Of a DNA stretch of 64,000 nucleotides, positions 55,650 through 64,000 are shown piece after piece (position 1 is the first letter of the stretch; every line of letters begins with the position of its first letter). The stretch is taken from the NCBI RefSeq assembly GCF_001586775.1, contig NZ_LQXS01000006.1, forward strand, positions 95,819-159,818. Reading direction: 5' to 3'. Source of the DNA: Sphingobacterium populi (GTDB lineage: Bacteria; Bacteroidota; Bacteroidia; Sphingobacteriales; Sphingobacteriaceae). The notes under the pieces are model-generated. The model did no database searches. It was not told where the DNA came from and was given only the letters and a program-made list of their open reading frames with translations. Position numbers and translations under genes: made by a program.

Positions 55650-55657
55650 TATATTTG
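55650..55657 (+). promoter_or_regulatory. -7 box TATATTTG of the SGNH hydrolase gene
   Basis: It is a perfect TAnnTTTG match 29 bp before the ATG. No clear -33 is found. Confidence 0.55.
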
Positions 55658-55686
55658 GAATAGTTGAATAATAAAGATTTCTTAAT

Positions 55687-56346
55687 ATGAAATGGCTTTT
55701 AACAGTAGTAATATCCGTATTTATGGCGCATCACATATCGGCACAAAATAAGACCGATTGGGCGAATTTTGGTAAATATGAAGCGGCTAACGCGCAGGAG
55801 AAACCCGGGCAAGTCGTGTTTATGGGTAATTCTATTACCGAAGGGTGGAAAAATCAACGCCCTGAATTCTTCAGCGAAAATGGGTATATCGGCCGAGGAA
55901 TTGGTGGGCAGACTAGTGCACAAATGCTGGTTCGCTTTCGCAAAGATGTGATCGATCTACAGCCGAAAGCTGTGGTAATTCTTGCTGGCACCAATGATAT
56001 TGCACAAAACCAGGGGTATATTTCACAAGCAAATATCTTGGGCAACATACAATCGATGGTAGAGCTGGCACAACATCACAATATTCAGGTGTATTTGTGC
56101 TCTGTACTACCAGCTTACGAATTTGGCTGGAGAAAGGAGATTCAAGATGTGGCCAATCAGATCATACAATTGAACACACTTATTCGTTCTTATGCCGAGA
56201 GCAATGACATCCCGTATGTCGATTATCACTCGGCACTCAAAGATGAGCGAAACGGACTGTCGGTAGAGTATGCGAAAGATGGTGTACACCCAACGAATGC
56301 GGCGTACGAAATCATGGAAGCGACATTACAAAAGGTCTTGAAATAA
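55687..56346 (+). CDS. Secreted SGNH/GDSL-family hydrolase
   Basis: The 219-residue protein has a signal peptide (MKWLLTVVISVFMAHHISAQ). The SGNH blocks are VVFMGNSITEGW (block I, Ser), GIGGQTS (Gly), VILAGTNDI (Asn) and DGVHPTNAAYE (Asp and His). Esterase or acyl-hydrolase activity on lipids or glycan esters is expected; the exact substrate is unknown. It is monocistronic, ended by a strong terminator shared with kbl. Confidence 0.92.
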   Translation: MKWLLTVVISVFMAHHISAQNKTDWANFGKYEAANAQEKPGQVVFMGNSITEGWKNQRPEFFSENGYIGRGIGGQTSAQMLVRFRKDVIDLQPKAVVILAGTNDIAQNQGYISQANILGNIQSMVELAQHHNIQVYLCSVLPAYEFGWRKEIQDVANQIIQLNTLIRSYAESNDIPYVDYHSALKDERNGLSVEYAKDGVHPTNAAYEIMEATLQKVLK

Positions 56347-56392
56347 CGATCTAACAGGGCTTAAACCTGGAAATAAATAGGCTTATTAATCA

Positions 56393-56430
56393 CAGAACCC
56401 CGCACCAAATTGGTGCGGGGTTCTGCGTTT
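56393..56430. terminator. Bidirectional terminator between the SGNH hydrolase gene and kbl
   Basis: A 16-bp GC-rich stem with a single-base spacer (effectively a tetraloop) lies between convergent genes, with a T-rich tail on the + side. Confidence 0.9.
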
Positions 56431-56454
56431 TTATACGAATGATTGATCCGAAGA

Positions 56455-57645
56455 TTACGCTATTACTTGCAGCTCTTTGCCGACTTTGGTAAATGCCGCA
56501 ATCGCTTTGTCTAAATGTGCGCGATCATGGCCAGCCGATATCTGCACACGAATACGAGCTTTGTCTTTTGGCACCACTGGATAGTAAAAACCGATCACAT
56601 AAATACCTTCTTCGAGCATTTTGGCTGCAAATTCTTGTGCCAACTTCGCGTCGTATAACATAACAGGTACAATAGGATGTACTCCTGGTTTGATGTCAAA
56701 TCCAGCAGCAGTCATTTGCTCGCGAAAGTACGTGGTGTTCTCTTCTAGTTTGTCGCGCAAGGCCGTAGTTTCGCTTAGCATATCTAACACGGCAATAGAA
56801 GCTCCTACAATCGCTGGTGCCAATGTATTGGAAAAAAGATATGGTCTGGAGCGCTGACGCAACATATCTATAATCTCTTTGCGACCAGAGGTAAAACCGC
56901 CAGAAGCACCGCCCAACGCTTTACCAAGCGTACCTGTGATGATATCAATACGGCCCATTACATCACATAATTCGTGCGTACCGCGGCCTGTTTTACCAAT
57001 AAAACCCGAACAGTGCGATTCGTCGATCATAACTAGAGCATCATACTTATCTGCCAGATCGCAAATTTTATCCAAAGGTGCTACAGATCCATCCATCGAA
57101 AAAGCCCCATCGGTCACAATAATACGATGACGTGCCCCTGACGCAGCTTGTAATTGTGCTTCCAAATCTTGCATATCACAATTTTTGTAGCGAAAACGTT
57201 GCGCCTTACACAGACGTACGCCATCGATTATGGAAGCATGATTCAGTTCGTCGGAGATGATGGCATCTTCTGCGCCAAACAAGGGCTCGAAAACTCCACC
57301 ATTGGCATCAAAAGCTGCAGCGTAAAGAATCGTGTCTTCTGTTCCTAAAAATTGCGATAGTTTATCTTCTAATGTTTTGTGAGTATCCTGCGTACCGCAA
57401 ATAAAACGAACAGACGACATTCCATATCCATGCGAGTCAATCGCGGCTTTGGCCGCTGCGATTACATCTGGATGCGAAGACAACCCCAGATAGTTATTTG
57501 CACAGAAGTTGATCACTTCTTGCCCGGTATTGATTTTAATGTCGGCTCCTTGAGGAGTCGTGATAATGCGTTCTTCTTTGTAAAGACCGGCTTCCTTAAT
57601 GTCTGATAGTTCCTTTTGTAAGGTGGCTTGCAAATTTTGGTACAT
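56455..57645 (-). CDS. kbl: Glycine C-acetyltransferase (2-amino-3-ketobutyrate CoA ligase)
   Basis: The start [18 protein letters not shown] gives the standard length of 396 residues; the longer frame adds a low-quality 44-residue lead. PLP enzyme features: [50 protein letters not shown] and the PLP lysine in [13 protein letters not shown] (near 245). It works with threonine dehydrogenase in threonine breakdown; tdh is not in this window, so the alpha-oxoamine synthase family could include another acyl donor, though the identity fits Kbl best. Confidence 0.92.
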   Translation of the reverse strand: MYQNLQATLQKELSDIKEAGLYKEERIITTPQGADIKINTGQEVINFCANNYLGLSSHPDVIAAAKAAIDSHGYGMSSVRFICGTQDTHKTLEDKLSQFLGTEDTILYAAAFDANGGVFEPLFGAEDAIISDELNHASIIDGVRLCKAQRFRYKNCDMQDLEAQLQAASGARHRIIVTDGAFSMDGSVAPLDKICDLADKYDALVMIDESHCSGFIGKTGRGTHELCDVMGRIDIITGTLGKALGGASGGFTSGRKEIIDMLRQRSRPYLFSNTLAPAIVGASIAVLDMLSETTALRDKLEENTTYFREQMTAAGFDIKPGVHPIVPVMLYDAKLAQEFAAKMLEEGIYVIGFYYPVVPKDKARIRVQISAGHDRAHLDKAIAAFTKVGKELQVIA

Positions 57646-57733
57646 ATTTTTAAAATGCTTTTGTTGCGTATCTATCCAAAGATACAATATTTTATGGCTA
57701 CTATGTTTCCGCAGGGCGTATCTCGCTAATAGC

Positions 57734-57769
57734 AAAAAGAAGGACCGCATATAAGCAGTCCTTCTTTTT
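57734..57769 (-). terminator. Terminator of the DUF2147 gene
   Basis: A 15-bp stem with a 6-base loop is followed by T-runs. It pairs fully only on the minus-strand RNA (via a G-U pair), which points to the DUF2147 transcript as the target. Confidence 0.85.
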
Positions 57770-57788
57770 GTTGTCACGATAGCTCTTT

Positions 57789-58199
57789 CTATTTTACACG
57801 AGTAAAGACCTCTGTCCGGCCTAATAAGCTTACTCCTACGAAACCACGCACCTCCAACTTATCGCCTTTTGGCGTCATTTTGCAGCTGTATGTTTTTCCA
57901 GATTTAGGATCATAGATCTCTCCGCCTTCGTAAACCTTTCCTTTTTTAGTGAAATTGGTCAATATCTCTAAACCTTCTATCTTACGATCGCGGAGATTTT
58001 TGTCGGGATTGTTTTCATCTTTCTTTGACGAATCTTTTATCCAATACAACTTACCATAGTACTTGTCGCCTTTTTTGTAAATTTCGATACGCCCTTCTTT
58101 ACTGGAGTTCTCCCACTTTCCTAGAATTGGATCTGATGACTGCGCGAGGAGCGAAAAGGCGATCATCATCGCGCTTAAAACTAAAATAATTCTCTTCAT
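57789..58199 (-). CDS. DUF2147 domain secreted protein
   Basis: The 136-residue protein has a signal peptide ([20 protein letters not shown]) and the DUF2147 domain: [48 protein letters not shown] and [21 protein letters not shown]. This small beta-barrel family resembles lipocalins and may act in the envelope. The function is unknown. It is monocistronic. Confidence 0.9.
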   Translation of the reverse strand: MKRIILVLSAMMIAFSLLAQSSDPILGKWENSSKEGRIEIYKKGDKYYGKLYWIKDSSKKDENNPDKNLRDRKIEGLEILTNFTKKGKVYEGGEIYDPKSGKTYSCKMTPKGDKLEVRGFVGVSLLGRTEVFTRVK

Positions 58200-58338
58200 A
58201 GCTTTTGTTGTTTACAATTGTTATGTCTAAATATACGATTTTTTACTATGCATGCATAATACCAGTTGTTAGCTAGAAATCTTTTTGACCCCATAGTTTA
58301 AACAGTACAATGCGCATAGGGTTTTTAATTAATATAAA

Positions 58339-58354
58339 TTGGCATTTGTTTTGT
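58339..58354 (+). promoter_or_regulatory. Sigma-54-like element TTGGCATTTGTTTTGT before the holin-like gene
   Basis: It is the near twin of the element before the OmpA-like gene. GG and G have sigma-54 spacing; the -12 half reads TTGT rather than TTGC. The predicted start leaves a leader of about 26 nt. Confidence 0.5.
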
Positions 58355-58391
58355 CTGGAATAAATTAAATCACAACTTAATTATAGATATT

Positions 58392-58742
58392 ATGCATTTT
58401 GTACTTTCACTTCTACTCACCGGAATTATTATAGCGGGAGCATCTTATATTATCCCTGGCGTATCAGTCGCAGGTTTTGGTTGGGCAATCGTCGCAGGAT
58501 TGGTAATTGGTTTGGTTAATGGGATCGTTGGAGGAATCTTAAGATTGTTTACTTTTCCGCTAAATTGGCTGACGTTTGGATTAGTTTCCTTTATAATCAC
58601 CGTACTGATGATTATGCTAAGTAGCAGCATCATGGGCACCAAATTTCAGGTCAGCGGATTTTGGTCAGCATTCTTTTTCGCTATCGCCGTAGCCGTTATG
58701 GAGATGATTTTAGGGGCATTGGTAGCGCCAAAAAACACGTAG
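58392..58742 (+). CDS. Holin-like (phage_holin_4_2 / YvlD family) membrane protein
   Basis: The 116-residue protein has four hydrophobic helices and almost no soluble part; the first helix starts at MHFVLSLLLTGIIIAGASYIIPG, and NGIVGGILRLFTFPLNWLTFGL is typical of the YvlD/holin 4_2 family. Despite the name it is a chromosomal membrane protein, not evidence for prophage. Its function is unknown and possibly linked to envelope stress. It is monocistronic. Confidence 0.85.
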   Translation: MHFVLSLLLTGIIIAGASYIIPGVSVAGFGWAIVAGLVIGLVNGIVGGILRLFTFPLNWLTFGLVSFIITVLMIMLSSSIMGTKFQVSGFWSAFFFAIAVAVMEMILGALVAPKNT

Positions 58743-58760
58743 ATTAACGCAAATAATTTT

Positions 58761-58810
58761 CTGCAACAAACAAGGGCAGCAAGAAATCTTGCTGCCCTTG
58801 TTTGTTGCAG
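58761..58810. terminator. Very long bidirectional terminator between holin-like and DUF4374 genes
   Basis: A 24-bp perfect inverted repeat with only two bases between the arms (the loop forms by opening the inner pairs) lies between the convergent genes, with a TTTG-rich tail on both strands. Confidence 0.93.
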
Positions 58811-58838
58811 ATCGTAAGTAATTCGATAGGATCAGATC

Positions 58839-60245
58839 CTAGTAAGCTCCGATAAAGAAACTACCTGCTTGTCCTTTTAGTCTGATTCCTTTGGCAACGC
58901 TATTCGTTTTCCAATTAATGATGTAAAGGTTGCCATCTTTGCCACTAGGAGTCAATGGGACGTACGCCAAATCTCCGTCTACTCCGATATGCTGAAATTG
59001 ACCCAATGTTGCATTCATTCCAGCATCTGAGGAAACTTCTGTAGCTAATTGCGTAGCTGTTTTTGAGTTCAGATCTACTAAAGCCAAATATCCGCCCGCA
59101 ACACCAGTTTCGGTAAATAATACCAATCCTTTTCCTTCGCCAAAATATCTCCATGCTCTGATTGCTAAATCGTTGGATTTGCTTAAAGCTGTTTTGAGAT
59201 CAAAGTTATAGCTATTGTCATAATCGCTGGTGGATCTGTTGATACGTAAGATTTGTGACCCTGAAGTAGCAGTCGCTTGGTACACATTTCCATCTGTTGC
59301 TACATATTGAGTCATCGTACGGTAGCTATGATTGGCAGATTTACTTTGTGTAGACCAGATTAATTTTGGATTAGCCAACGACGGATAGTCTAATACCAAC
59401 GTGACGGTTCCTTTGATATTGGCAGCATCATTAGCCCAGGACCAGCTTACTGCTTGCGTTTCTTGATTTACTGATCTCTGCGGCCCTTTAGATGGATCAA
59501 CTTTCGCAATATTACAACCGATATACACTTTATTGCCATTAATAACTGGTACATCTACTCGTCCTACAGAATAACCTTGCGCTTTTTCTTCATCGGTGAA
59601 TGGGAAAACAAACTCAGTTGTGTTTGGCACACTTGGGTTATTCAAGTCAATAATCGCTACATCAACAGTACCACGAGTATACTCGTAGGTCTGTGTGCCA
59701 GCTTCTGCTTTTGCTGCGTCGATAGGCGCTGAGACTCCTTCAATTTTTACACCTACACCTACCCCTTCGGCGGCTTTCACCCATCGTGGGGATGCACTCA
59801 AGATACTAGCTACATTTAGTTCTTCATTTGTGTCCTCGAACTTATTTGTTCCTGTTACACGGTATTTGTTAAATATGCCACCATTAGTACCAGTATACTG
59901 GATGTTATACAAGAAATTTCCATTAACAGAACCTTGTACACGGGCCGTTCTTTGAGAGCGTAGCGGATAGCCAACTCCAGCAGCAAAAATATTAAGTTCT
60001 TTGGAAGCATCACTCGCTTCGGCCAATGTAAGCGCATGTGCTAATGTACCACCATCACCTGCTCTGTTTGTTTTTGCATCTGGAAAAGCTGCTGTCAATG
60101 TTATGAATTGTCTTGCTTCTGTATCAGGGCCAGATCCTGCATTGGGGTTTTCACCACTAGGGCCTTCATTTTTAGTACATGAAGCCACTGTACTCAACGC
60201 GATAGCTACACCGAATAAGGTCGTTTTCAATAGTTTTTTGTTCAT
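58839..60245 (-). CDS. DUF4374 lipoprotein
   Basis: The 468-residue protein has a lipoprotein signal with lipobox STVASC (about 18-23). Beta-propeller-like repeats run throughout. DUF4374 proteins in Bacteroidota pair with TBDRs of iron- or siderophore-type loci. Here it follows the TBDR by 30 bp and shares its upstream operator, so a role in capturing an iron ligand is inferred, not shown. The region around residues 30-60 is low complexity (GPSGENPNAGSGPD). Confidence 0.85.
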   Translation of the reverse strand: MNKKLLKTTLFGVAIALSTVASCTKNEGPSGENPNAGSGPDTEARQFITLTAAFPDAKTNRAGDGGTLAHALTLAEASDASKELNIFAAGVGYPLRSQRTARVQGSVNGNFLYNIQYTGTNGGIFNKYRVTGTNKFEDTNEELNVASILSASPRWVKAAEGVGVGVKIEGVSAPIDAAKAEAGTQTYEYTRGTVDVAIIDLNNPSVPNTTEFVFPFTDEEKAQGYSVGRVDVPVINGNKVYIGCNIAKVDPSKGPQRSVNQETQAVSWSWANDAANIKGTVTLVLDYPSLANPKLIWSTQSKSANHSYRTMTQYVATDGNVYQATATSGSQILRINRSTSDYDNSYNFDLKTALSKSNDLAIRAWRYFGEGKGLVLFTETGVAGGYLALVDLNSKTATQLATEVSSDAGMNATLGQFQHIGVDGDLAYVPLTPSGKDGNLYIINWKTNSVAKGIRLKGQAGSFFIGAY

Positions 60246-60275
60246 GATAGATATTGATGAGTTAAATGTTTAATT

Positions 60276-62696
60276 TTATTTAGTAAAGTTGTTGAGCATA
60301 TAGTTGAGCTTCAGATAGTAGCCGCGGCCAGGTTTCTGCACGCCAAAGTTGTCGTATACCTCGCCATTGGTGATATTCTTGACATCCAAGCTGACAATGA
60401 TTTTCCCACTTGGAGTGCGGTAACTGGCTCCCACGTCGTGAAAAAATTGTGTTGGCGTCCTAAACCAGTCTTCAGAATCGAACCATACGGTGCTAAAAGG
60501 GGCAACGTAACCGGTATTATAGAATACATTGACGGTAGATTTTCTTTGTATCAGGTTGTCCAAACGATATTGAACACTTCCGTTTACCATAAAATAAGGT
60601 TCGTTGGGCAGCTGACGGTTGAAGAAGCGATGTGGGTTTCCATTTTCATCAAACTCCGTTTTCATCAACGTATTGAATCGAGAAAAATTCACCAATAGGT
60701 TGAGTTTGTTGGCGTATACATAAGTCACCTCGGCCTCAAATCCGCGTGATTGCGTACGACCTATATTGATAAATCTCGTAGTTTGGAGATTAGCATCGTT
60801 TTCTCGACCCACGATGACAGAATCTACGGCTTCGGCAGCAATTTTGTCGTAACCATTTCGCCAGAAAGCGCTCGCATATAAGGACAATCTGTGCGTTTCA
60901 TCAGATAGCGCTTCGTAACGAAATCCTGCATTGTAGTTGACATTGCGCTCTGGCTTCAACTCCAAATTCTCGACAATATTGGTTTCTGGGCTTCCAAAAA
61001 TTTGTTCATCGCGAGGTGAAATAAAGCTGTTTTCTGTAGAAGCGATAAGGTATAATTTCGGGATCACATTATAGGATGCTGTAAAACCATATCCTGGATT
61101 TCTATTGGTAAGGGTTGTAGTAGTGCCGGCATTATCGTAATGATTTTGGTTGATGGTGTATTTTGCTAATACATTTGTTTTCAATCTGTTGTTCAGCATT
61201 TGTGCTTCGTAGTTGAATCCAAAAATATTTGTTGTGGTACTTCGCTGATTTTGCGGATTCATCGGTGCGGATGGATTCAATAAATCTTCGTCTTGACGGC
61301 GGGTAGAGTTTAGATTGTGGTTTACTGAAATACGATGACCTTGTGCGACCATGTACGAAAGATTGGTGCGCGAGTTGATGATATCACGATCAATATTGGT
61401 AATGACAGCGGCTCCTTGTTGGCCTCGGCCGACTGGTCGTACCAAAGGAACAGTCTCACCGTTACGTATAATCATCATTGGATTACCATCCCAATTATAG
61501 ATCGTTCTGGCTGTATCTTGTAGATAGGTACTTCTCTTGCTATATACGGTATTTACATTTAGAGCTAAGCCATGCAGCAAAAAATTGTTTTTGATATAAT
61601 TTAAGCTAAATACATGCGCTTGGTATTCGTTGAATCTTCCTACGTAAGGCTGTGCCATCGTCACGCCGTGCGGTATATCTTGATAGGTATCAGAGATATT
61701 GTAACCTAGGAAAAATTGATCAGCCCATTTTACGTCAGTGAATCCAAATTCGAAACGACCAGAGATCGATCTGTATTTATTATTGAATCTTCTGAACCTA
61801 TTGTAACGTGTAAGACGTTGCTGTGCATCAGTCATCATGCAATTGCCCCACATCTCATAGCTATTATCTGTATTGATGTATGCACCCGATAATCGTGTGG
61901 TAAATCCATTCTTCTGATTCCGGTAAAGCGCTGCGATATCAGCTTGAAATGTATTAAATGAACCATAGGATACAGCAGCGGTGATATTATTTGCTGAGGC
62001 ATCCTTTCTCATAATAACATTGATGGCACCACCAACGTAATCACCAGTAAGATGCGAAGGTAATACGCCTTTATATACCTCAATGCGCTCGATCATGGCA
62101 GGAGGTATATTGTTGAGGTTGAATGATTGGCCAAAGGTAGATATCGGCGTACCATCGATAAAAATACCGATCGCACTTCCCGACATACCATTAAGGTTGT
62201 ACTCGATCTGAGAACCTATGCCACCATTTTGCCGGACTCTCACACCTACGGCGCGATCCAACAATTCATTGGTGGTCAAATTGCGAAGTGAAGCTTCTTT
62301 GGTCTCTATTACAGCTACCGCAAAGCCACTGGTTTCCATATCCCTCTTTACCGTCTTCCGTTCTACTGCCACTTCTTCAATATTGGTTTCCCCCTTTGGA
62401 TAAACGATGCTATTAAACACCATATTTGGCTGGCCTATGTGCACTTCGTGATGTTGTGGAGTAATATCAATAGCTGAAATATGCAGCTTAAAGCGACCAT
62501 ATGGGACATTAGCGATCTCATACCGACCGTGCTGATCAGTAATAGTACCCAAGCTGCTTCCATCTAACGTTACAGTTATATGGCTTGCTGCGCTACCGTC
62601 TTTATGCATGAGCTGCCCGCTAATGGAGCCAATCATTTGAGCAGTTGCACTAGATAGTGAACACAAGTAGAAAAGGATAGTTAGATATTTGTACAT
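60276..62696 (-). CDS. TonB-dependent outer membrane receptor, DUF4374-associated
   Basis: The start at MYKYLTILFYLCSLSSATAQ (signal peptide) gives 806 residues; the longer frame from 62723 would include the palindromic operator in the coding region. Order: a carboxypeptidase-like domain (SISGQLMHKDGSAASHITV), a plug (LDRAVGVRVRQNGGIGSQIEYNLNGMSG, GVLPSHLTGDYVGGAINVIMRKD) and a large barrel ending MLNNFTK. Its DUF4374 partner and TTTAGAC-type operator suggest iron-complex import. Confidence 0.92.
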   Translation of the reverse strand: MYKYLTILFYLCSLSSATAQMIGSISGQLMHKDGSAASHITVTLDGSSLGTITDQHGRYEIANVPYGRFKLHISAIDITPQHHEVHIGQPNMVFNSIVYPKGETNIEEVAVERKTVKRDMETSGFAVAVIETKEASLRNLTTNELLDRAVGVRVRQNGGIGSQIEYNLNGMSGSAIGIFIDGTPISTFGQSFNLNNIPPAMIERIEVYKGVLPSHLTGDYVGGAINVIMRKDASANNITAAVSYGSFNTFQADIAALYRNQKNGFTTRLSGAYINTDNSYEMWGNCMMTDAQQRLTRYNRFRRFNNKYRSISGRFEFGFTDVKWADQFFLGYNISDTYQDIPHGVTMAQPYVGRFNEYQAHVFSLNYIKNNFLLHGLALNVNTVYSKRSTYLQDTARTIYNWDGNPMMIIRNGETVPLVRPVGRGQQGAAVITNIDRDIINSRTNLSYMVAQGHRISVNHNLNSTRRQDEDLLNPSAPMNPQNQRSTTTNIFGFNYEAQMLNNRLKTNVLAKYTINQNHYDNAGTTTTLTNRNPGYGFTASYNVIPKLYLIASTENSFISPRDEQIFGSPETNIVENLELKPERNVNYNAGFRYEALSDETHRLSLYASAFWRNGYDKIAAEAVDSVIVGRENDANLQTTRFINIGRTQSRGFEAEVTYVYANKLNLLVNFSRFNTLMKTEFDENGNPHRFFNRQLPNEPYFMVNGSVQYRLDNLIQRKSTVNVFYNTGYVAPFSTVWFDSEDWFRTPTQFFHDVGASYRTPSGKIIVSLDVKNITNGEVYDNFGVQKPGRGYYLKLNYMLNNFTK

Positions 62697-62712
62697 AGTA
62701 TAAATCACATCG

Positions 62713-62733
62713 TATTTAGACAAAGTCTAAATA
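62713..62733. promoter_or_regulatory. Palindromic operator TTTAGAC-N3-GTCTAAA before the TBDR
   Basis: A 9-3-9 perfect palindrome (TATTTAGAC / GTCTAAATA) lies 17 bp upstream of the TBDR start. Such TTTAGAC-type boxes are candidates for Fur- or DtxR-family iron regulators in this phylum. Confidence 0.7.
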
Positions 62734-63082
62734 AAATTTGTGCGACAAAAATACATCTTACAATCACTTTTTTCCGACGCAAAACGAAATTTTGATGACG
62801 ATACTAGAAATTTAGCTCGATTTTATGCTTAATTGGTAATTACCAGTCTGTATGGCGATAGCGTATAGCAGCAGTACAACGTTTCCTAATTACGATGTTC
62901 CCAACATGAGTAGAGCTCGATAAATAGTACGACATGTCCATAACGAGTATAAGATTCATTTAAACATTCGGCTTCCCGCGCAAATGAATTATGATAATCA
63001 AAACTGTTTAGTATATTTACACTAATTTAGATGGAGTCTAAATTAAAATAGTCTCACAAGCATTGATATTAACTGTTAAAAA
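62734..63082. other. Divergent gap between the TBDR and AraC genes
   Basis: The 349-bp gap contains the second operator copy and presumably two divergent promoters. I see no ORF or RNA gene in it. Confidence 0.55.
63023..63045. promoter_or_regulatory. Second palindromic operator upstream of the AraC-type gene
   Basis: The arms TAATTTAGAT and GTCTAAATTA around a GGA spacer match the first site except for one base (T for C at the inner end of the left arm). It is about 40 bp before the AraC-type start (GTG 63083). Confidence 0.65.
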
Positions 63083-63916
63083 GTGTCTTACCGCGGAACA
63101 ACAACGATAATTAGCGCACATACAAATACGCAACCAAAGCCGTTGCTATTACAGCATACAGCTCAAGCTTGGACGCATATACGATGTAGCACATCAATTC
63201 GAGTCGAACATCAGAGTTTGGTCATCATTATGTGTGCGAAAAATGAAGAAAACATCAGCTATAGAGTGCACGATAAGATCTACCAAGTCCCCCCTTCACA
63301 TTTTGAAAGCTTCTACTTGGGCGAGAATACAATTTTGGAAACAATAGGAAGCTCCTTCGCAATAGTACTTATTATCAGTCACTATGAAGCCAAAAACTTA
63401 GGCCTTGACAAATTGATCCCAAAGCTACAACAGGATAAAGTAAAGGGAAAGATTTCACACCAGAGCGATTACTTGATTAAAAAAATTAGTAATACGCTTA
63501 TGGTTGAGGATTCTTATCATCATCTATTATGCAACGCACAAATTTTTGAGATTCTCTACAACCATTTAACAGATAATAGCTCGGATCTACGTCCAGATCT
63601 GAAATGTCATTACGAAAGAGTTCAACTTGCCAAATCGATCATCCATCAGGACATGAGCAAGCGGATAACTATTCCTGAGCTGGCCAAAATAGTGGGAACA
63701 AATGAACAATACCTCAAGAAATATTTTAAAACCTACTTAGGTAAGACAATAGCGAACTATACCACAGAGATTAAGATGGAATATGCACGATCCTTGCTTG
63801 CAAGTGGCAATCTTCTAATCAGTGATGTATCCAGAATGACTGGTTATAAACATGCGACTCACTTTACAACTACCTTTAAAAAATATCACGGCTATAAACC
63901 GATAGAGTTTAAATAA
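63083..63916 (+). CDS. AraC-family transcriptional regulator
   Basis: The 277-residue protein has the AraC double HTH at the C-terminus (RITIPELAKIVGTNEQYLKKYFKTYLGKTIANYTTEIKMEYARSLL and LLISDVSRMTGYKHATHFTTTFKKYHGYKPIEFK). The N-terminal part resembles a cupin-like sensor; the shorter start at ATG 63230 would cut into this domain, so the GTG at 63083 was kept, but this is uncertain. It is divergent from the TBDR/DUF4374 operon and shares the operator region, so it may be its activator in response to the ligand. No siderophore genes are seen in the window. Confidence 0.8.
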   Translation: MSYRGTTTIISAHTNTQPKPLLLQHTAQAWTHIRCSTSIRVEHQSLVIIMCAKNEENISYRVHDKIYQVPPSHFESFYLGENTILETIGSSFAIVLIISHYEAKNLGLDKLIPKLQQDKVKGKISHQSDYLIKKISNTLMVEDSYHHLLCNAQIFEILYNHLTDNSSDLRPDLKCHYERVQLAKSIIHQDMSKRITIPELAKIVGTNEQYLKKYFKTYLGKTIANYTTEIKMEYARSLLASGNLLISDVSRMTGYKHATHFTTTFKKYHGYKPIEFK

Positions 63917-64000
63917 TTTGCCGCGCTAGTATCAAATCAGCTACGCATTACTTTTTTATATCGCGTTGTGGGAATAGCCGTATTTCGGGCAATTACTACA

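Noticed and set aside
58392..58742. Holin-like protein as evidence of a prophage
   Set aside because: The YvlD-type family is a common chromosomal membrane protein and no other phage gene is near.
1..64000. tRNA, rRNA, CRISPR or insertion sequence
   Set aside because: I scanned intergenic regions by eye and saw no tRNA-like cloverleaf, repeat-spacer array, transposase frame or terminal inverted repeats; a covariance-model scan would be decisive.

Overview
The window looks like core chromosome of a Bacteroidota bacterium, most likely a Sphingobacterium or Pedobacter relative (Sphingobacteriaceae). The grounds are moderate-AT DNA, A-rich start regions with hardly any Shine-Dalgarno sequences, TAnnTTTG-type -7 boxes, TonB-dependent receptors (TBDRs) with carboxypeptidase-like N-termini, a DUF4374 lipoprotein, the large Bacteroidota-type signal peptidase I, and the gene order miaB / sigma-54 activator / lptE / TPR / secG. 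I found no phage, insertion sequence, CRISPR array, tRNA or rRNA.

Layout. 1-4.4 kb: 5' part of an ABC1/UbiB kinase, divergent prfB with its programmed +1 frameshift, and an ABC-F ATPase. 4.4-10.5 kb: a beta-oxidation operon marR-fadN-fadA-fadE in the Bacillus-type arrangement. 10.6-12.6 kb: a 2OG-Fe(II) oxygenase, a YjbR protein and a thioredoxin-fold protein. 12.8-19.4 kb: dnaK, a His-rich lipoprotein, a BamA-like outer-membrane barrel, AI-2E transporter, pterin dehydratase, heme oxygenase and an unannotated 39-residue membrane protein. 19.4-26.3 kb: endonuclease-family protein, GH92 mannosidase, ribH, a TPR protein and a polysaccharide epimerase/dehydratase. 26.3-32.1 kb: alanine dehydrogenase, a TlpA-like thioredoxin and a xylose module (LacI regulator, xylB, xylA). 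32.2-36.9 kb: the secG...miaB operon. 37-46.5 kb: DUF2911, cdaA, pdxJ, the parA-parB-DUF5683-dapB-lepB operon, an FMN reductase, an LpxH-like phosphoesterase and a DEDDh exonuclease. 46.7-50.1 kb: His-rich secreted protein, TBDR and thioredoxin, probably a metal-uptake unit. 50.1-58.7 kb: rlmD and a follower gene, an OmpA lipoprotein, typA, an SGNH hydrolase, kbl, DUF2147 and a holin-like membrane protein. 58.8-63.9 kb: DUF4374 lipoprotein, TBDR and AraC regulator with two palindromic operators, probably an iron-uptake unit.

The most interesting signals are regulatory. A TTGGC-type element with sigma-54 (-24/-12) geometry precedes dnaK, the His-rich lipoprotein, the 39-residue membrane protein, the OmpA lipoprotein and the holin-like gene, and less clearly the BamA-like gene. 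The window also encodes a sigma-54 activator that lacks a receiver domain. A second shared palindrome (TGACA-N3-TGTCA) precedes dnaK and the DUF2911 gene. Several clean operators sit next to plausible regulators or substrates: a LacI-type site in the xyl module, two TTTAGAC-type sites in the DUF4374/TBDR module, a tandem GCAACA-N-TGTTGC site before the His-rich lipoprotein, and a CRP-like site before the metal TBDR. Most convergent gene pairs share strong bidirectional terminators.
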